Positions 60,333-64,000 of a stretch of 64,000 nt of DNA are shown here, in pieces (position 1 is the stretch's first letter; the number at the start of each line of letters is the position of its first letter). Location: the NCBI RefSeq assembly GCF_013394775.1, contig NZ_JABXYT010000001.1, positions 1,626,501 through 1,690,500 on the forward strand, given 5' to 3'. The DNA comes from Oribacterium sp. oral taxon 102. GTDB taxonomy: Bacteria; Bacillota; Clostridia; Lachnospirales; Lachnospiraceae. The notes beneath the pieces are model-generated. The model saw only the letters and a list, made by a program, of their open reading frames with translations, made no database searches and was not told where the DNA came from. Made by a program: the position numbers and the translations under genes.

Positions 60333-62612
60333 TCAGCCCTGCGGCCCCAGCTTCGCCCGAAGCAGCTCCGGCAGCTGTCCCTTCCGGTAAACGTATTCCG
60401 CTGTGATATCCCAGTCCCCGTAATAACCCGGATCCGACTTCGGATCCTGTTTCAGCGTGATCCGTACATAGAGATCCTCCTCATAGTTCTCCGGATTGTA
60501 GAAGCGCTCTCCCCAGACATTCGAACGGACGGCGAGCGCCAGAAGCTGCCCGATTTCAGCCGTATCCGAGGTCTGATAAACCTCCTCTTCATCATCGCCT
60601 CCGCTTCTCCATACCGTAAGCTTCGAAACCTCCGATGCCTCCGGCTTCTCCGGCAGATACAGCCCATGCTTTTTCAGGAACTCCAGCGTATTCCGATAGC
60701 TTGGATAAATCTGATAGCGGAATTGATACTGCGGAAGCTTCTGATTTTCTCTGCTCAGCCTGAGGTAGTCTCCAAGAGGCATTTCTATTTCGTCATCGCC
60801 ATAGCGATAATAATCCTCCGGTGTCGGACTGACATAGAGCGTTACCTCTCCTATGAAGTCGTTACGGATCGCGAAGCTGTAACGGAACTGTTTGAGATCC
60901 TCTGTGTAAGCGCGCAGGAACTCTGCGGCGATCTCGTCATTTCCCTCCAGTGTATCCGAGCTCATGGAGCCGTAGCCCGAACGCGCAGAGCTGTACGCCG
61001 TTTCATACTGAAGCTCCGTATATGCCCCATGTCCGGCTTCAAACGGATATCCGGAGAGCAGCCACTCGGATTCCTTATAGGTCTCTGTGTCTGTGATGCG
61101 GTTCATCCTCTCCTCATCTATATCGTAGGGGAGCAGGAACTGCCGCGCCCGCTGGCTGCCGTCCCTCATCTGATAGTAGACGTGTACCCGGTAGCCCTGC
61201 TCCGAGTAGTAGCCATAGCTGTCCCTCGGGATTTTGCAGGAATATTCCTGTCCGAGCTGCGCAAGCTCCGTGATCGTTCGCAGCAGTGCCGGATCCGTGA
61301 ACGCGTACTCTCCCTCATCCGGCAGCTCTCCTTTCTCCATGCCGTGCTCGTCGAGGCTCCATCTGGCATCTCCCCAGTAGGAGGTAATGAACTTCACGGA
61401 CTGCAACGCTTCTGCCTTCGGTACATAGCGGTCATAGCCCGCAAGGTCAAAACGGTAAAAGCAGAGAATTCCCAGCGACAGCAGCACTGCAGTCAGCAGC
61501 TCCACCGGATGCCGGAAGAGAGAGCGAAAACGGAAATTATAAATGATTTCCATCATACAGCAAAGCAGCACCGCCGCAAAGACGGTCAGAGCCAGAATGA
61601 GTCCCGTAGACAGCGCTGAATCATGAAAGCCGAGGATCTGTCCGACCAGAAGCCCGATAGAGAGCGCACCAGGCACCGTCAGCGCGAATTTGATCACGAT
61701 CTGCATCGGACGGAATACCACTGCTGCACCCAGAGCTTCATTCTTTCGAAAACAGTAGGCAATCCAGCAGAGTGCGAGCACGATGAGGAAGAGAAGCAGC
61801 GCCTGCAGATCCTGCCGCAGCATATCGCGGAAGCCATTCTGAAGAAACTCCCGCATTCCTACGCTCCGGTAGAGCTCGATCTGCGTTGAAGTCTCGGAGA
61901 TCCCTGACAGGTAATAATAGACCGGAGAGCTCCGGAAGATCCAGCTCTCCTCCCCCGGCATCGAGAGATAGGTTCGGAAGAAGCTCGTCTTACAGCCGAG
62001 CTGCAGCAAGCGGATCCACGGCTCATAGAACAGGAGCACTGCCGTTCCCAGCAGGGAAATCAGGATATTCCCGCAGAGCATCATGGACAGCGTGGAAATA
62101 CCGTAAAGCCCGAGAAAGAGAATCAGCTCCCGGAAGTATTGCAGGACACACTGTAAGAAAAAATGCAGGGTCATGGCGCGGAGCGCAACGGCGATCAGTA
62201 CCGCGACTGCGCGCCAAAGCGCGCTCATAGAGGCGTAGATCAGAATGCCGCTCAGGAATACCGTAACGAAGCGCATCCGCCGGCTCGTCGGCTGGCTCTC
62301 ATAAAAGTCCAGCTCCTGCCGGCTGTCAAGGTAGGCGAAGCCGGATACGGAAAGCACTACTGCCAAAAGCCCGCTGAAAATGGCATTGAAGCTGTGGAAG
62401 CCCAGAAAGAAATCCAGCGTTTGCAGCTTCCGTTCCAGCAGGAGCGCCTCCGGCAGCAGGAGATAGGAATTGGAGTTCTCTATCGCGGAAAGTCCCAGAA
62501 AGCTTCCGATCACGAGAAAGAGGAACAGCAGCAGCCCGCTCAGTACAATGTTCCAGAGCCGCCTCCGGAATTGCAGCCTCATATTAGTTAAGAATGAATT
62601 TCCGAACGTCAT
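60333..62612 (-). CDS. ABC transporter permease of a YtrA-type operon
   Basis: A 759-residue membrane protein. An N-terminal block has about six membrane segments, the first WNIVLSGLLLFLFLVIGSFL. Several more helices lie in the middle (about 280-420), and a large C-terminal extracellular region of about 340 residues (YVPKAEALQSVKFITSYWG, YRVHVYYQMRDGS) follows. It is the ABC-2-like partner of the ATPase whose gene overlaps it by 29 bp. Start at 62612 uses GGAGGG eight bases before. Operons of this form respond to cell-envelope stress in Bacillus (YtrA); substrate unknown. Confidence 0.88.
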   Translation of the reverse strand: MTFGNSFLTNMRLQFRRRLWNIVLSGLLLFLFLVIGSFLGLSAIENSNSYLLLPEALLLERKLQTLDFFLGFHSFNAIFSGLLAVVLSVSGFAYLDSRQELDFYESQPTSRRMRFVTVFLSGILIYASMSALWRAVAVLIAVALRAMTLHFFLQCVLQYFRELILFLGLYGISTLSMMLCGNILISLLGTAVLLFYEPWIRLLQLGCKTSFFRTYLSMPGEESWIFRSSPVYYYLSGISETSTQIELYRSVGMREFLQNGFRDMLRQDLQALLLFLIVLALCWIAYCFRKNEALGAAVVFRPMQIVIKFALTVPGALSIGLLVGQILGFHDSALSTGLILALTVFAAVLLCCMMEIIYNFRFRSLFRHPVELLTAVLLSLGILCFYRFDLAGYDRYVPKAEALQSVKFITSYWGDARWSLDEHGMEKGELPDEGEYAFTDPALLRTITELAQLGQEYSCKIPRDSYGYYSEQGYRVHVYYQMRDGSQRARQFLLPYDIDEERMNRITDTETYKESEWLLSGYPFEAGHGAYTELQYETAYSSARSGYGSMSSDTLEGNDEIAAEFLRAYTEDLKQFRYSFAIRNDFIGEVTLYVSPTPEDYYRYGDDEIEMPLGDYLRLSRENQKLPQYQFRYQIYPSYRNTLEFLKKHGLYLPEKPEASEVSKLTVWRSGGDDEEEVYQTSDTAEIGQLLALAVRSNVWGERFYNPENYEEDLYVRITLKQDPKSDPGYYGDWDITAEYVYRKGQLPELLRAKLGPQG

Positions 62613-63489
62613 ATCCGACTCCCTCCGTTTCACTGATGAAGATCTCCTCCAGCGTCAAGGGGAGAATCTCGTAAAATACAGTATCCAGACCGCGGAAGAC
62701 CTCCTCCACCGCCCTTCTGTTATTGCGTACCGTAAAGGTGCAGAGCTTCCCGACCCGATTCTCGCTGAGGATCGACAGCCGCTCCCGCAGCGCAGCGATC
62801 TCCTCCTCCCCGCGAAAGACTGCCTGCACCTTCTGCAAGCCGAGCTTCATGCTGTCCAGATCTTCGCTCAATACGACGCCTCCCTGATGCAGCAGCCCGA
62901 TATGGTCACAGATATCCTCCAGCTCCCTGAGATTATGGGAGGCAATGATCGGCGTCAGCCCTCTTTCGACCATATCATTCGCGAAGATGCTCTTCACTGC
63001 CTGCCGCATTACAGGATCCAGCCCGTCGAAGGTCTCGTCGCAGACCAGATACTTCGTCCTGCTGCAGATTCCGAGGATCACGGAGAGCTGCTTCCGCATT
63101 CCCTTCGAGAAATTGGAGATCCGCCTCGATTTCTCCAGTCCGAAATCAGAGAGCAGCGTGTCGAAGCGCGCCGCATCGAAGTCCTCGTAGATGCTCCGGT
63201 AATAATTCTTCATATCCTCCGCATTGCCGTTCCGGAAGAAAAAGGGTTCGTCGGAAATAAAGAAAATATTTCTCTTCACGAGCGGATTGTCATAGACCTT
63301 CCCCTCGTCAATGTAGATCTCCCCTCCGTCCGGTGTAAGCACGCCGCAAAGCATACGCAGCAGGGTGCTCTTGCCGGCACCGTTTGTACCGATCAGCCCG
63401 AAGACCTGCCGCTCCGCGATATCCAGCGAAACGGCATTTACCGCCTTGAAGTCATCGAAGCTTTTCTCTACCCTCTGTATCGAAATCAT
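62584..63489 (-). CDS. ABC transporter ATP-binding protein
   Basis: A 301-residue ATPase. Walker A is GTNGAGKSTL, the signature region reads NFSKGMRKQLSV, Walker B YLVCDETFDGLD, and the switch His lies in IIASHNLRELE. After the ATPase core (about 1-215) a C-terminal extension of about 85 residues follows. It overlaps the GntR gene by 4 bp (ATGA-type) and the permease gene by 29 bp, so the three are translationally linked. Confidence 0.94.
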   Translation of the reverse strand: MISIQRVEKSFDDFKAVNAVSLDIAERQVFGLIGTNGAGKSTLLRMLCGVLTPDGGEIYIDEGKVYDNPLVKRNIFFISDEPFFFRNGNAEDMKNYYRSIYEDFDAARFDTLLSDFGLEKSRRISNFSKGMRKQLSVILGICSRTKYLVCDETFDGLDPVMRQAVKSIFANDMVERGLTPIIASHNLRELEDICDHIGLLHQGGVVLSEDLDSMKLGLQKVQAVFRGEEEIAALRERLSILSENRVGKLCTFTVRNNRRAVEEVFRGLDTVFYEILPLTLEEIFISETEGVGYDVRKFILN

Positions 63490-63869
63490 CCTTTTCCCCC
63501 TTTCTGCCGTGCATCCCGCTCCTCCTCGGCGAGCTCCGCAAGAAGCGCTTCTGTATCAATCCGCAGCTCCCTCGCCCGCCCAAGCTCCTCCCGGATCCGA
63601 TCCCGGATCTCCTCCCGAATCCGCTCTCTCTGCCCCTCCTCCCGACGAACGAAGCTGCCCTTGCCCTTCACAGAGTAGAGGTAGCCCTGCCGCTCCAGCT
63701 CCATGTAGGCACGCTGCACGGTATTCGGATTCGTGGAAAGCATCGTAGCGAGCTGACGAACCGAGGGCATCTGCTCTGCCGGCTCCAACGCCCCCTTTAA
63801 TATCAGACGCTTGTAATTCTCCACGATCTGTTCGTAGATCGGGCGGCCATCCTGATAATCAATCAACAT
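63486..63869 (-). CDS. GntR-family regulator, YtrA subfamily
   Basis: A 127-residue protein. Residues about 8-75 form the GntR winged helix (RPIYEQIVENYKRLILKG, PSVRQLATMLSTNPNTVQRA, YMELERQGYLYSVKGKGSFV). A short helical tail of about 50 residues, rich in Arg and Glu, follows as in YtrA-type regulators. It should dimerise and repress its own operon. GGGAGA precedes the start. A palindrome overlapping the promoter is the likely operator. Confidence 0.94.
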   Translation of the reverse strand: MLIDYQDGRPIYEQIVENYKRLILKGALEPAEQMPSVRQLATMLSTNPNTVQRAYMELERQGYLYSVKGKGSFVRREEGQRERIREEIRDRIREELGRARELRIDTEALLAELAEEERDARQKGGKG

Positions 63870-63904
63870 AATTGTTCTCCCTATGTAACAGCATATCCGT
63901 ATCC

Positions 63905-63945
63905 ACTGTATTAGTCATAATAATACAGTTTGGGCAGGCTGTCAA
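63905..63945 (-). promoter_or_regulatory. Promoter with overlapping GntR operator
   Basis: On the minus strand TTGACA (63945-63940), a 17-nt spacer and TATTAT (63922-63917) form a near-ideal promoter. The inverted repeat ACTGTATTA (63905-63913) / TAATACAGT (63921-63929) spans the -10 element. Binding of the first gene's product there would block transcription of the whole operon, which is the usual YtrA-type autoregulation. Confidence 0.8.
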
Positions 63946-64000
63946 TACAGAGAAAGAAACGAAAAATAAAAATCTGTGCAGCGGGAGCAATACAGATTCC

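Noticed and set aside
1..64000. Prophage, plasmid origin or complete insertion sequence
   Set aside because: No integrase, transposase, capsid, replication-initiator or partition gene was recognised anywhere in the window.

Overview
The window looks like a chromosomal segment of a moderately GC-rich, motile, anaerobic Firmicute, most likely Lachnospiraceae-like. The grounds are strong GGAGG-type ribosome binding sites, a flagellin, a c-di-GMP-I riboswitch, a tetrahydrofolate riboswitch, sortase B, choline-binding-type wall repeats, LrgAB and a YtrA-like GntR operon. No rRNA, tRNA, CRISPR array or complete insertion sequence was recognised. The taxon is an inference from gene content only.

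Layout. 1-553: 5' part of a lipoprotein substrate-binding gene. 890-3066: two CobW/COG0523 GTPases; one is His-rich, the other ends in a DUF1980/YcgQ-like domain. 3199-5411: HAD phosphatase, RNase H, cytidylate-kinase-like protein. 5422-7662: amino-acid ABC importer. 7964-9579: secreted CAP protein under a c-di-GMP riboswitch, then sortase B. 9815-15681: sugar ABC importer, cytoplasmic GH28 glycosidase and divergent AraC regulator, read as a pectin-fragment locus. 15868-26370: two giant wall-bound proteins, one a subtilisin-family protease. 26744-29368: zinc-ribbon protein plus SPFH protein. 29684-38863: mostly housekeeping and regulation (rhodanese-TtcA fusion, Na+ symporter, XRE regulator, HD nucleotidase, diguanylate cyclase, LuxS, GlnRS). 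39068-45764: surface-glycan operon (pyruvyl transferase, F420-dehydrogenase-like protein, aminotransferase, cytidylyltransferase-oxidoreductase fusion, ferredoxin) facing a LicD gene. 45860-46672: flagellin with a sigma-28-type promoter. 47025-48343: a regulator whose reading frame is broken at an (AT)6 tract. 48366-51982: heterodimeric ABC exporter. 52310-58751: DUF3810 protein, LrgAB, riboswitch-controlled FolT, DUF421 protein, Xpt. 58827-63869: FolC and a GntR/ABC operon.

How the parts connect. The diguanylate cyclase, the c-di-GMP riboswitch, the flagellin and the wall-bound proteins suggest a motile-to-attached programme. The best candidate for something undescribed is the regulator at 47025-48343. 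It has a good promoter and ribosome binding site, but an AT-dinucleotide repeat shifts its frame; losing one repeat unit restores one continuous protein. It lies divergent from flagellin and next to the surface-glycan genes, so phase variation of the cell surface is plausible but unproven.

Two families of small inverted-repeat elements are scattered through the intergenic spaces. One has ends of the GGGAAACGCTGATT type and several copies touch stop codons. The other has TGTATAAGTCC ends.
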